Assembly (NCBI GenBank): GCA_035689185.1
Contig: DASSLY010000105.1
Coordinates: 1 to 29,861, forward strand
From: DASSLY01 sp035689185
GTDB lineage: Bacteria; Actinomycetota; Actinomycetes; Actinomycetales; Dermatophilaceae
Length of the DNA: 29,861 bases
Direction: 5' to 3'
Shown here: positions 16,263 through 23,702 of the stretch, in pieces
How positions within the stretch are numbered: the first letter of the stretch is position 1
Layout: every line of letters starts with the position of its first letter
Made by a program: the position numbers and the translations under genes
Notes under the pieces: generated by a model
What the model was told of the DNA's origin: nothing
What the model saw: only the letters and a program-made list of their open reading frames with translations
The model's database searches: none

Positions 16263-17111
16263 TCACAGCAAGATGGTGGCGAACGTGCCCACGGCGCAGA
16301 AGCCCACCCGGGCGTAGGTGCGGCGCGCGGTCACGTTGAAGTCGTTCACGTAGAGGCTGACGGTCGGCGCGATGGTGGCGCGGACCTGGTCCACCACGCT
16401 GGCCATCGCCGGCGCCGCCAACCCCCGGCCCCGCAGCCGAGGGGCCAGCCACACCCCTTGGATCTGGGCGACCCCGAGGGCGGTGGACCCGACGTCGGCC
16501 TTGAAGACGACCTCGTCCCCGTCGACCCGGACGAAGGTGTGGCCCTTGGCGACCAGCCCCGCGACGCTGTTGCGGTAGCCCGCGCTGGAGCCCACGTAGG
16601 GCGGGTAGCCGATCTCCTCGGTGAACATCGCGGCTGCCGCCGGGAGCACCAGGTCGACCTCGCTGCGCCGGGCCGGTCGCACCCGCTCGTCGCGGGGAAG
16701 GCCCGGGTCGATGCTGCTCAGCGCCAGCAGGGGCTGCCGTTCCCGGATCGCCCGCGGCTTGCCCCACGGCACCCGTAGCTCCTGCCACATGGGAAGCACC
16801 GTGGTGGCCGGTCCGAACAGGGAACAGCTGCGCCGACGCCAGGGCCGCAGCTTGGCGGCGAACGCGGCGGCGGCCGCGGCGTCACACTCGACCGGCACGA
16901 CGTTGGCCGAGGCCCAGCACAGTGCCTGGATGCCGGGGCCGTCGCCGACCCCGAGCAACGCCCCGGGCTGCGAGACCAGCGTCCCGTCGAGGATGCGCGC
17001 GGCGACGAAGACGTTGCTTCGCGGATCCTGGGCGCAGACGGCCAGGGCCGCGTCGTGGTCCGCCGGTGTCAGCGCACGGACGGTGCCGGAGGAGGCATGG
17101 GTGCCAAGCAC
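16263..17111 (-). CDS. DUF4081/GNAT-family N-acetyltransferase
   Basis: 282 residues from a GTG at 17111 (VLGTHASSGTVRALTPADHD). The N-terminal half, with AVCAQDPRSNVFVAARI and SLFGPATTVLPMW, matches the DUF4081-type domain found before a GNAT domain in actinobacteria. The C-terminal GNAT part contains FVRVDGDEVVFKADV, the acetyl-CoA loop GVWLAPRLRGRGLAAPAM, and SLYVNDFNVTARRTYARVGF. The substrate is unknown; in Mycobacterium tuberculosis the gene after ispG (Rv2867c) is of this kind, so the neighbourhood is conserved. The start is uncertain, since GGAG lies only one base before the GTG; an in-frame GTG nine codons downstream is possible. The very long open frame reaching 18650 is only the antisense-free frame of ispG and is not coding beyond 17111. 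Confidence 0.87.
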   Translation of the reverse strand: MLGTHASSGTVRALTPADHDAALAVCAQDPRSNVFVAARILDGTLVSQPGALLGVGDGPGIQALCWASANVVPVECDAAAAAAFAAKLRPWRRRSCSLFGPATTVLPMWQELRVPWGKPRAIRERQPLLALSSIDPGLPRDERVRPARRSEVDLVLPAAAAMFTEEIGYPPYVGSSAGYRNSVAGLVAKGHTFVRVDGDEVVFKADVGSTALGVAQIQGVWLAPRLRGRGLAAPAMASVVDQVRATIAPTVSLYVNDFNVTARRTYARVGFCAVGTFATILL

Positions 17112-17162
17112 GCTCCAAGCCTGCCGCTCCCGCCCGTGCCTGTCGACCAGACCCGTAGCCAG

Positions 17163-17184
17163 CCGCCCGCGCCGGGCCGGGCGG
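17163..17184 (-). terminator. Candidate hairpin terminator after ispG
   Basis: CCGCCCG (17163-17169) and CGGGCGG (17178-17184) form a perfect 7-bp stem with an 8-base loop, 20 bases beyond the ispG stop on the minus strand and within the 92-base gap to the acetyltransferase gene. No T-tract follows, as is common in high-GC genomes. Confidence 0.4.
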
Positions 17185-17203
17185 ATCGCCAGGCGAGGGC
17201 TGT

Positions 17204-18364
17204 TCAGCTGACGGTCACGACCGGACGCGCCTCGTCGCCGGCGTCGACGGGCTCGCCCATCTCCTCGGCGATCCGCATCGCCTCCTCGATCAGGGTCTCC
17301 ACGATCTGGGCCTCCGGGACGGTCTTGACGACCTCGCCCTTGACGAAGATCTGGCCCTTGCCGTTGCCGGACGCCACCCCCAGGTCGGCCTCGCGCGCCT
17401 CCCCCGGGCCGTTGACGACGCAGCCCATCACCGCCACGCGCAGCGGTACGGTCATCCCCTCCAGCCCCGCGGTGACCTGGTCGGCCAGGGTGTAGACGTC
17501 GACCTGGGCCCGCCCGCAGGACGGGCAGGACACGATCTCCAGCTTGCGCGGACGCAGGTTGAGCGACTGCAGGATCTGGATGCCGACCTTCACCTCCTCC
17601 ACCGGCGGCGCGGACAGCGAGACCCGGATGGTGTCGCCGATGCCCTGCGCCAGCAGCGCCCCGAAGGCGACCGAGGACTTGATCGTGCCCTGGAACGCCG
17701 GTCCTGCCTCGGTGACACCGAGGTGCAGCGGCCAGTCGCCGCGCTCGGCGAGCAGCTGGTAGGCCCGGATCATCACCACCGGGTCGTTGTGCTTCACCGA
17801 GATCTTGAAGTCGTGGAAGTCGTGCTCCTCGAACAGGCTGGCCTCCCACACCGCGGACTCGACCAGCGCCTCGGCGGTGGGCTTGCCGTGCTTCGCCAGC
17901 AGCCGCGGGTCCAGCGACCCCGCGTTGACGCCGATCCGCAGGGACACCCCTCGGTCCTTCGCGGCCGCGGCGATCTGCTTGACCTGGTCGTCGAACTTGC
18001 GGATGTTCCCCGGGTTGACGCGGACCGCGGCGCACCCGGCGTCGATCGCGGCGAAGACGTACTTGGGCTGGAAGTGGATGTCGGCGATGACCGGGATCTG
18101 GCTGTGCGAGGCGATCTGCGCCAGCGCGTCCGCGTCGTCCTGGGTCGGGCAGGCCACCCGGACGATGTCGCAGCCGGTCGCGGTGAGTTCGGCGATCTGC
18201 TGCAACGTCGCGTTCACGTCGGTCGTCGGGGTGGTGGTCATCGACTGCACCGAGACCGGGGCGTCCCCGCCGACGTCGACCCTGCCGACCTTGATCTTGC
18301 GGCTGACCCGTCGGGGGGCCACCACGGGCGGCGGGAGGGCAGGCATGCCGAGCGCGACCGTCAT
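17204..18364 (-). CDS. ispG: 4-hydroxy-3-methylbut-2-en-1-yl diphosphate synthase (IspG/GcpE)
   Basis: This [4Fe-4S] enzyme converts methylerythritol cyclodiphosphate to HMBPP in the MEP isoprenoid pathway. At 386 residues it is the typical bacterial two-domain form. The TIM-barrel part shows KVGRVDVGGDAPVSVQSMTT, PVIADIHFQPKY and RVNPGNI; the C-terminal cluster domain shows SCPSCGRAQVD with Cys280 and Cys283, and GCVVNGPGEAREADLG with Cys315 and Glu322. The ATG at 18364 gives MTVALGMPALPPP, the usual actinobacterial N-terminus. It has no clear Shine-Dalgarno sequence, but GATACT lies 6 bases upstream, so a leaderless transcript is possible. It follows rip1 and dxr, the standard actinobacterial order, but is separated from rip1 by a long hairpin. 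Confidence 0.97.
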   Translation of the reverse strand: MTVALGMPALPPPVVAPRRVSRKIKVGRVDVGGDAPVSVQSMTTTPTTDVNATLQQIAELTATGCDIVRVACPTQDDADALAQIASHSQIPVIADIHFQPKYVFAAIDAGCAAVRVNPGNIRKFDDQVKQIAAAAKDRGVSLRIGVNAGSLDPRLLAKHGKPTAEALVESAVWEASLFEEHDFHDFKISVKHNDPVVMIRAYQLLAERGDWPLHLGVTEAGPAFQGTIKSSVAFGALLAQGIGDTIRVSLSAPPVEEVKVGIQILQSLNLRPRKLEIVSCPSCGRAQVDVYTLADQVTAGLEGMTVPLRVAVMGCVVNGPGEAREADLGVASGNGKGQIFVKGEVVKTVPEAQIVETLIEEAMRIAEEMGEPVDAGDEARPVVTVS

Positions 18365-18370
18365 ACCGGC

Positions 18371-18376
18371 AGTATC
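18371..18376 (-). promoter_or_regulatory. Possible -10 element for leaderless ispG
   Basis: On the minus strand GATACT ends 6 bases before the ispG ATG. That spacing would place the transcript start at the start codon, consistent with the lack of a ribosome binding site. No -35 hexamer is evident; the position where one would fall is the edge of the 18394-18464 hairpin. Confidence 0.25.
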
Positions 18377-18393
18377 TCGCACCCTCCCCCACC

Positions 18394-18464
18394 GACCGGA
18401 CACCGCGGGGGCACCGTTTCCGGCCCCTGGGAACGTGCAAACGGTGCGTCCGCGGTGTCCGGTC
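18394..18464 (-). repeat. Long inverted repeat (two-part stem) between rip1 and ispG
   Basis: GACCGGACACCGCGG (18394-18408) pairs perfectly with 18450-18464, and GCACCGTTT (18411-18419) pairs perfectly with 18439-18447. The two stems are separated by only two positions on each side (GG opposite GT, one of which can wobble pair), giving a nearly continuous 26-bp stem with a 19-base loop. It starts 15 bases after the rip1 stop and ends 30 bases before ispG. It could be a terminator, an mRNA-stabilising or processing element, or a REP-like mobile palindrome. Confidence 0.85.
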
Positions 18465-18478
18465 GCAAGCGAGCGCGC

Positions 18479-19822
18479 TCAGCCGGTGAGCTTGACCGGG
18501 TTCACGACGTCGGCGTAGATGAGCAGCGCCGACATCGCGAGCAGCACGACCGAGACCGAGTAGGCCACCGGGAGGGCCTTGGCGACGTCGACGTAGCCCG
18601 GGTTGGGCAACCCGCGCAGCCGGGCCAGCTGCCGCTTCAGCCCCTCCCACAAGGCCCCGGCGACGTGCCCGCCGTCCAGCGGGAGCAACGGCACCAGGTT
18701 GAAGACGAAAAGGAACAGGTTGAGCGACGCGACCAGGCTCAACAGCACCGCCATGGTCGGCCCGAACCCGTCGCCGATGCCCGGGATGCCGCCGCTGGCC
18801 ACCTCACCGGCGACCCGGCCCACCCCGATGATCGAGACCGGCCCATTGATGTCCCGCTCGCCGCCGCCGAACGCCGCCTGCGCGACCCCGACCATCTTCT
18901 CCGGGATGCGCAGCATCACCCCCGCGGTTCCCGCCAGCTGCGCCCACACCAGTCCCGGCACCGCCGTCACCGGCTGCCGCACCACGGCGGTGGTGGGCGT
19001 GAAGCCCATGAAGCCGCCCTGCTCGGTCGCCACCGCCCCGTCGGGGCCGGTCACCAGGTTGCCGTCGCGGTCCACCCGGGGAATCCGGGTCAGCATCGGC
19101 GTGGCCCGCAACGACAGCGTCGCACCCGCGCGCTGGACGACCACGTCGATCTGGCGGCCGCCGCTTGCGCGCACGACCCGCTTGACGTCGTCCCACGAGG
19201 TGACCGGTCGCCCGCCGATCGAGGTGATGAGGTCGCCGGGGCGGATCCCGGCGGCGTTCGCGGGGGCCACCGGGTCGGTGGCGGCGCAGGAGGGCGGTGC
19301 GCTGCTGGTGGCGGTGGTGGGCCGGACACACTGGGACACGGTGCTGACCGTGGGCACCAGCTGCGCGATCCCGTGCAGGGTGAACAGGCCACCGAGCAGG
19401 ACTACGGCGATGACCAGGTTCATCACCGGCCCGCCGAGCATGATGACCAGCTTCTGCCGGACCGGCAGCCGGTAGAAGACGCGGGCCTCCTCCCCCGGCC
19501 GGACCTCACGCAGCGAGTCCTCCCGGGCCTGGTCCATCAGCTGGCTGAACCGGCCGGTGGTCGAGTCGCGCAACATGCCCGGCTCGTCCTGCGGGCGTGG
19601 CGGGAACATGCCGATCATCCGGATGTAGCCGCCCAGCGGGATGGCCTTGACGCCGTACTCGGTCTCGCCGCGGCGCCGGGACCAGACCGTCGGCCCGAAG
19701 CCCACCATGTACTGGGTCACCTTCACCCCGAACCGCTTCGCCGGCACCAGGTGACCGACCTCGTGCAGCGCGATGGACACGGCGACCGCGACCGCCATGA
19801 ACAGGACCCCCAGCAGGTACAT
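18479..19822 (-). CDS. rip1: Site-2 intramembrane metalloprotease (M50, RseP/Rip1 type)
   Basis: Integral membrane zinc protease that cleaves anti-sigma factors and similar substrates within the membrane. The ATG at 19822 gives 447 residues; a GTG one codon earlier (19825) is also possible. The first helix holds the zinc motif LHEVGH (His20, Glu21, His24), followed by GFGPTVWSRRRGETEYGVKAIPLGGYI, typical of the family. A periplasm-side PDZ domain (GIRPGDLITSIGGRPVTSWDDV) occupies about residues 190-270. The last catalytic piece FNLVPLLPLDGGHVAG provides Asp383. The start overlaps the dxr stop by one base (TGATG), the usual actinobacterial arrangement. The protein is somewhat longer than the roughly 404-residue mycobacterial Rip1, partly through an extended region before and within the PDZ part. 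Confidence 0.95.
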   Translation of the reverse strand: MYLLGVLFMAVAVAVSIALHEVGHLVPAKRFGVKVTQYMVGFGPTVWSRRRGETEYGVKAIPLGGYIRMIGMFPPRPQDEPGMLRDSTTGRFSQLMDQAREDSLREVRPGEEARVFYRLPVRQKLVIMLGGPVMNLVIAVVLLGGLFTLHGIAQLVPTVSTVSQCVRPTTATSSAPPSCAATDPVAPANAAGIRPGDLITSIGGRPVTSWDDVKRVVRASGGRQIDVVVQRAGATLSLRATPMLTRIPRVDRDGNLVTGPDGAVATEQGGFMGFTPTTAVVRQPVTAVPGLVWAQLAGTAGVMLRIPEKMVGVAQAAFGGGERDINGPVSIIGVGRVAGEVASGGIPGIGDGFGPTMAVLLSLVASLNLFLFVFNLVPLLPLDGGHVAGALWEGLKRQLARLRGLPNPGYVDVAKALPVAYSVSVVLLAMSALLIYADVVNPVKLTG

Positions 19823-21009
19823 CACCGGCTTAGCGTCTCACCCTTTCCGGTGTCGAGGGCCAATATCCGCCGAGCCCGCTCACGTGCCCAGGCCTCCGCC
19901 CGCAGCACCCCGTCAACGCTCATCGGCCCGGATTCGCTCCCGTGCTGGTCCACCACCAGCGCCAGGGTCGGCACGATGTCGACGAACCGCACCCGGCCGG
20001 CGAGGAACGCCTCGACGCACACCTCGTTCGCGGCGTTGAACACGGCCGGGTAGGTCCCGCCCGCCTCGCCGACCGCCCGGGCCAGGCCCACCGACGGGAA
20101 CGCCTCGGCGTCGAGGGGGAAGAACTGCCAGGTTGCCGCGGTCGACCAATCGCACGGCCGGGCCGCGCCGGGCACCCGGTCCGGCCAGGCCAGCCCGAGC
20201 GCGATCGGCAGCCGCATGTCCGGCGGCGAGGCTTGCGCCAAGGTGGAGCCGTCGCTGAACTCGACCATCGAGTGGACCACCGACTGCGGATGCACCACCA
20301 CCTCGATCCGGTCGTAGGCCACCCCGAACAGCAGGTGCGCCTCGATCAGCTCCAGCCCCTTGTTCACCAGCGTCGCCGAGTTCGTGGTGACCACCGGTCC
20401 CATGGCCCAGGTCGGGTGGGCCAGCGCCTGCTCGGGGGTGACGGCGGCCAGCTCCTCCCGGCGGCGACCGCGGAACGGACCGCCGCTCGCGGTCAGCACC
20501 AGCCGGGCGACCTCCTCGCGCCGCCCCCCCCGCAGGCACTGCGCCAGGGCGGAGTGCTCGGAGTCGACCGGCACGATCTGGTCCGGCTTCGCGACGCCGA
20601 GCACGAGCGGCCCGCCGGCGACCAGCGACTCCTTGTTGGCCAGTGCCAAGGTCGCGCCGGACTCCAGCGCGGCCAGCGTCGGCGCCAGCCCGATCGACCC
20701 GGTGATCCCGTTGAGCACCAGGTCGGCGCCGCTGCCCGCGACCTGGACGCCGGCGTCCGGGCCGGTGAGGACCTCCGGCCGGTATGCCGGGCGGCTCGCC
20801 GCCGCGGCCAGCTCGCCCGGGTCCCCGGTCGCCGCACCGACCAGCGGCACGCGGAACTCGGCGGCCTGCGCCGCCAGCAGCTCGAGGTTGCCGCCGGCGG
20901 CCAGGCCGGTCACCGCGAACAGGTCCGGATTGGAACGGATGACGTCCAGCGCCTGCGTGCCGATGGACCCGGTCGACCCGAGGATGGCGACCCGCTTGCG
21001 CCGCGTCAT
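19822..21009 (-). CDS. dxr: 1-deoxy-D-xylulose 5-phosphate reductoisomerase
   Basis: The enzyme rearranges and reduces DXP to methylerythritol 4-phosphate with NADPH, the committed step of the MEP pathway. The ATG at 21009 gives 395 residues, the family length, and begins MTRRKRVAILGSTGSIGTQ, the NADPH-binding motif. Further hallmarks are LALANKESLVAGG, PVDSEHSALAQCL (metal and substrate binding), LTASGGPFRG, HPTWAMGPVVTTNSATLVNKGLE split over two helices, and HPQSVVHSMVEF. An open frame continues upstream to 21183 but those residues are Arg/Ala/Pro-rich and unlike the family. No ribosome binding site is obvious; the 12 bases around the start codon are identical to those at the ispG start. 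The 109-base gap to gabD contains a 16-base palindrome (21037-21052) but nothing else recognisable. Confidence 0.97.
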   Translation of the reverse strand: MTRRKRVAILGSTGSIGTQALDVIRSNPDLFAVTGLAAGGNLELLAAQAAEFRVPLVGAATGDPGELAAAASRPAYRPEVLTGPDAGVQVAGSGADLVLNGITGSIGLAPTLAALESGATLALANKESLVAGGPLVLGVAKPDQIVPVDSEHSALAQCLRGGRREEVARLVLTASGGPFRGRRREELAAVTPEQALAHPTWAMGPVVTTNSATLVNKGLELIEAHLLFGVAYDRIEVVVHPQSVVHSMVEFSDGSTLAQASPPDMRLPIALGLAWPDRVPGAARPCDWSTAATWQFFPLDAEAFPSVGLARAVGEAGGTYPAVFNAANEVCVEAFLAGRVRFVDIVPTLALVVDQHGSESGPMSVDGVLRAEAWARERARRILALDTGKGETLSR

Positions 21010-21118
21010 ACCGGCTGCTCGCCCTCGGCTGGTCTGCCCGGCCCGGGCCGGGTCGGCGCGGGGTGCGCGGCCCGCGGACCGGCCGGGAGCGCAGACCGGG
21101 GCGGCAGCTGAGCCCGGC

Positions 21119-22585
21119 TCACGGGTTGATGCCGACGTACTTCGTCTCGAGGTACTCCTCGATGCCCTCTGGGCCGCCCTCACGGCCGAAGCCGGACTGC
21201 TTCACCCCGCCGAACGGCGCGGCCGGGTTGGAGACGATGCCCTGGTTGACCCCGACCATGCCGAATTCCAGCGCCTCGCTGACCTTGAGCATCCGGGACA
21301 GGTCCTTGGTGAAGAAGTAGGCGACCAGGCCGTACTCGGTGTCGTTGGCGGCGGCGATCGCCTCGTCGTCGTCGGCGAACGTGGCGATCGGGGCGACCGG
21401 GCCGAAGATCTCCTGCCGCATCAGCCGGGCGTCCTTGGCCACCCCGGTCAGCACCGTTGGCTGGTAGAAGTAGCCGGCGCCCTCCCCCGCCTGCCCACCG
21501 CACACCACCTCGGCGCCCCGGGCCACCGCGTCCGCCACCAGCTCGGCCACCCCGTCACGGGCCGAGCCGTCGATGAGCGGCCCGACCGTGACGCCCTCCT
21601 CGGTGCCGCGGCCGAGCTTCAGCGAGGACATGCGAGCGGCGAACTTCAGGGCGAACTCCTCGGCGACCGACTCGTGCACCAGGAACCGGTTCGCGGCGGT
21701 GCATGCCTCGCCGATGTTGCGCATCTTGGCCAGCATCGCTCCGTCGACCGCCTTGTCCACGTCGGCGTCGGCGAAGACGAGGAACGGGGCGTTCCCGCCC
21801 AGTTCCATGCTCACCCGCAGCAGCTGCTCCGCGGACTGCTCCACCAGCCGGCGCCCGACCGGGGTGGACCCGGTGAAGGTGAGCTTGCGCAGCCGGGGAT
21901 CGCCGATAACCGAGCCCATGACCGGGCCGGTGCGCGAGGTGGTGATCACGTTGAGCACGCCGGCCGGCACGCCGCAGTCGGCCAGCAGCTCGGCCAGCAG
22001 GTACATCGTCAACGGCGTCTGCGACGCGGGTTTGACCACCATCGTGCAGCCGGCGGCGATGGCCGGGCCGATCTTGCGGGTGCCCATGGCCAGCGGGAAG
22101 TTCCACGGGGTGATCGCCAGCACCGGGCCGACCGGCTGCTTCATCGTCAACAGCCGGGTCGCGCCGTTGGGGGCGGTCGACCACCGTCCGTCGATGCGCA
22201 CCGCCTCCTCGGCGAACCAGCGGAAGAACTCTGCGCCGTAGGTCACCTCGGCGCGGGACTCCGCCAGCGGCTTGCCCATCTCCAGGGTCATCAGCAGGGC
22301 GAACTCCTCAGCCCGCGCCGTGATCTCCTGGAAGGCGCGGCGCAGGACCTCCCCGCGCTCGCGCGGCGGCGTCCGCGCCCAGTCGCGTTGCGCGGCGACC
22401 GCGGCGTCGAGCGCGGCCTGCCCGTCCGCGACGGTCGCGTCGGCCACCGAGACCAGCGTCCTGCGGGTGGAGGGGTCCTCGACGTCCATGACCAGGCCGT
22501 CGCTGCCCTCGACCCACTTCCCGCCGATAAACAGCCCGGTCGGCACGCGAGCAAGCAGCGAGGTCTCTGCGGTGTCCGTCATCAT
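21119..22585 (-). CDS. gabD: Succinate-semialdehyde dehydrogenase [NAD(P)+]
   Basis: 488 residues, the standard aldehyde dehydrogenase length, oxidising succinate semialdehyde to succinate at the end of GABA degradation. NAD-binding motifs are ITPWNFPLAMGTRKIGPAIA and LTFTGSTPVGRRL. The catalytic pair is Glu261 in MELGGNAPF and Cys295 in GEACTAANRF, 34 residues apart as expected. The late motifs EIFGPVAPIATF and APFGGVKQSGFGREGG are also conserved. The last resembles GabD rather than betaine-aldehyde enzymes, which supports the substrate call, though related semialdehydes are possible. The ATG at 22585 is preceded at 8 bases by AAAGG on the coding strand; a second ATG follows immediately. It is transcribed divergently from the TspO gene and probably works with the polyamine operon further along the same strand. 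Confidence 0.9.
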   Translation of the reverse strand: MMTDTAETSLLARVPTGLFIGGKWVEGSDGLVMDVEDPSTRRTLVSVADATVADGQAALDAAVAAQRDWARTPPRERGEVLRRAFQEITARAEEFALLMTLEMGKPLAESRAEVTYGAEFFRWFAEEAVRIDGRWSTAPNGATRLLTMKQPVGPVLAITPWNFPLAMGTRKIGPAIAAGCTMVVKPASQTPLTMYLLAELLADCGVPAGVLNVITTSRTGPVMGSVIGDPRLRKLTFTGSTPVGRRLVEQSAEQLLRVSMELGGNAPFLVFADADVDKAVDGAMLAKMRNIGEACTAANRFLVHESVAEEFALKFAARMSSLKLGRGTEEGVTVGPLIDGSARDGVAELVADAVARGAEVVCGGQAGEGAGYFYQPTVLTGVAKDARLMRQEIFGPVAPIATFADDDEAIAAANDTEYGLVAYFFTKDLSRMLKVSEALEFGMVGVNQGIVSNPAAPFGGVKQSGFGREGGPEGIEEYLETKYVGINP

Positions 22586-22654
22586 GGGTGGAACCTTTCG
22601 GGAGCGTACGAGTTCATCGGCCTATTGTGTCTCCCACCCGCCTCGCCGGCCGAC

Positions 22655-22693
22655 CAGCCGGCCCGCAGCCGGCCCGCAGCCGACCCGCAGCCG
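22655..22693. repeat. 11-bp tandem repeat between divergent gabD and TspO genes
   Basis: CAGCCGGCCCG occurs twice (22655-22676), then CAGCCGACCCG (22677-22687), then a partial CAGCCG. The array lies about 30 bases before the TspO start and 70 bases before gabD, in a 137-base divergent intergenic region. The period is close to one helical turn. No clear promoter hexamers were found; CACAAT on the gabD strand is a weak -10 candidate. Confidence 0.85.
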
Positions 22694-22722
22694 TGGTTGA
22701 TCCCCGGCCGAAGGAGCAGCCC

Positions 22723-23196
22723 GTGTTCACCAAGACCCTGCCGGTCACTGCGGCCGCGACCGCGGCGTGTGCCGTTCTCGGGGCGGCGGCAAGCCGGGAC
22801 GTGGACAGCGACTGGTACCGGTCCCTGGCCAAGCCGTCCTTCCAGCCGCCCGGCCAGGTGTTCGGGCTGGTCTGGACCCCGCTCTACGCCGACATCGCCA
22901 TCAGCTCCGCGGTGGCCCTCGACGCGGCGCCTGACTCCTCCGCGGCGACCGCCTACCGGCGTGCGCTGGGACTGAACCTGCTGCTGAACACCGGCTGGAG
23001 CGTGGTCTTCTTCCGGCTGCACCGGGTCGGCGCGGCCGTGGCCGCCGCGGCCGCGCTGACCGCCAGCAGCGCCGACCTGGCCCGCCGCACCTATGCCGCC
23101 GACCGCCGGGCCGGGCTGGCGATCGCCCCGTATGCCGCTTGGTGCGGCTTCGCGACGGTGCTCTCGGCCGCGATCTGGCGGCGCAACCGGGGCTGA
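22723..23196 (+). CDS. tspO: TspO/MBR-family membrane protein
   Basis: 157 residues, the normal TspO length, with about five hydrophobic helices. The family signature is clear: KPSFQPPGQVFGLVWTPLY near residues 37-55 (W-T-x-L-Y box), ALGLNLLLNTGWSVVFFRLH in the middle, and a final PYAAWCGFATVLSAAIWRRN. TspO proteins bind porphyrins and related ligands in the membrane and are linked to stress and tetrapyrrole turnover. The GTG at 22723 is chosen because AAGGAG (22711-22716) lies 6 bases upstream; the longer open frame from 22588 would add a non-hydrophobic tail that runs over the tandem repeat. It is divergent from gabD and 182 bases before a small gene. Confidence 0.9.
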   Translation: MFTKTLPVTAAATAACAVLGAAASRDVDSDWYRSLAKPSFQPPGQVFGLVWTPLYADIAISSAVALDAAPDSSAATAYRRALGLNLLLNTGWSVVFFRLHRVGAAVAAAAALTASSADLARRTYAADRRAGLAIAPYAAWCGFATVLSAAIWRRNRG

Positions 23197-23290
23197 CTCC
23201 CCTCGCCCCGCCAGCCTTGCTGCCGCAGTTCGTAGGCGACCGGACTCCGCCGGCCCCGGACCGCCCGACCGCGGCCAGCATGTTGGCGGG

Positions 23291-23317
23291 TCGACCACGG
23301 GCAACCCGGCGCACAAT
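23291..23317 (+). promoter_or_regulatory. Weak candidate promoter for the 58-residue gene
   Basis: TCGACC (23291-23296) and CACAAT (23312-23317) are 15 bases apart, short of the optimal 17, and lie about 60 bases before the small gene. This is the only promoter-like pair I see in the 182-base gap after the TspO gene. Confidence 0.22.
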
Positions 23318-23378
23318 GGTGGGGTCGGGTGCCACGGACGTCATGCCGCGACAGGACCCCCGTCAAGGAGTGAGTGCG

Positions 23379-23555
23379 ATGAGGCAGGACAACGAGGGTC
23401 TGAGCTTGGCCTACCGGGTGGGTTGGCAGATCCGCCGAGTGGCGTTCAGCGTCTTCGGGCCGGCGCAGCTGGAGGGCGACGACGACCCGATCCAGAGGCT
23501 GAAGCACGAGCGCGCAAACCGGGTGGCGGCGGCGAAGGCGGCGCGCAAGTCCTAG
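23379..23555 (+). CDS. Small 58-residue hypothetical protein
   Basis: The ATG at 23379 has a strong AAGGAG (23365-23370) at 8 bases, the best ribosome binding site in this part of the window, so I call it real although it is short. The product begins MRQDNEGLSLAYRVGWQIR, continues RVAFSVFGPAQLEGDDDP and ends with a basic Arg/Lys/Ala helix (IQRLKHERANRVAAAKAARKS). It has no long hydrophobic segment; the middle could be a short amphipathic helix, and the acidic DDDP turn separates two basic regions. I do not recognise the family. A nucleic-acid- or membrane-surface-binding role would fit the charge pattern but is not shown. Upstream in-frame residues from 23139 look like unspecific GC-rich translation. 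Confidence 0.75.
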   Translation: MRQDNEGLSLAYRVGWQIRRVAFSVFGPAQLEGDDDPIQRLKHERANRVAAAKAARKS

Positions 23556-23565
23556 CTGGCGTCCC

Positions 23566-23615
23566 TGCCGACGCCTGCCGACGCCTGCCGACGCCTGCCG
23601 ACGCCCGCCGACGTC
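23566..23615. repeat. 10-bp tandem repeat downstream of the small gene
   Basis: TGCCGACGCC is repeated four times exactly (23566-23605) and followed by one degenerate copy, CGCCGACGTC (23606-23615). It begins 10 bases after the stop of the 58-residue gene, in the 147-base convergent gap. Confidence 0.95.
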
Positions 23616-23632
23616 TGACGTCCCTCGTCGGC
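23607..23632. terminator. Candidate terminator hairpin between convergent genes
   Basis: GCCGACG (23607-23613) and CGTCGGC (23626-23632) form a perfect 7-bp stem with a 12-base loop, at the end of the tandem repeat and between two convergent genes. The left arm is made by the last repeat unit. No T-run. Confidence 0.4.
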
Positions 23633-23702
23633 TGCGGGGTCCCCCACCGATACCGACGGCAAGCAGCATCGGCAGCCGTGCGGGGCGTCATCGCCGCGGG
23701 GC

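Noticed and set aside
16263..18650. An apparent 795-residue fusion ending in the GNAT acetyltransferase.
   Set aside because: The N-terminal 500 residues are an alternate frame of ispG and part of rip1; only the part from 17111 has family motifs.
13884..20053. Long plus-strand open frames (13884-16778 and 17723-20053) opposite proS, ispG, rip1 and dxr.
   Set aside because: They are antisense shadows: low-complexity, no motifs, and cover several unrelated genes.
21037..21052. A 16-base perfect palindrome CCCGGCCCGGGCCGGG between gabD and dxr.
   Set aside because: It is made only of G and C in a very GC-rich gap and leaves no loop; chance is a sufficient explanation.
20360..22975. An 871-codon plus-strand open frame running into the TspO region.
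   Set aside because: It is antisense to dxr and gabD and passes through the tandem repeat; the real TspO gene is in the same frame class but starts at 22723 with a ribosome binding site.
23566..23615. A CRISPR-like array.
   Set aside because: The 10-base units are directly adjacent with no spacers, so it is a simple tandem repeat.
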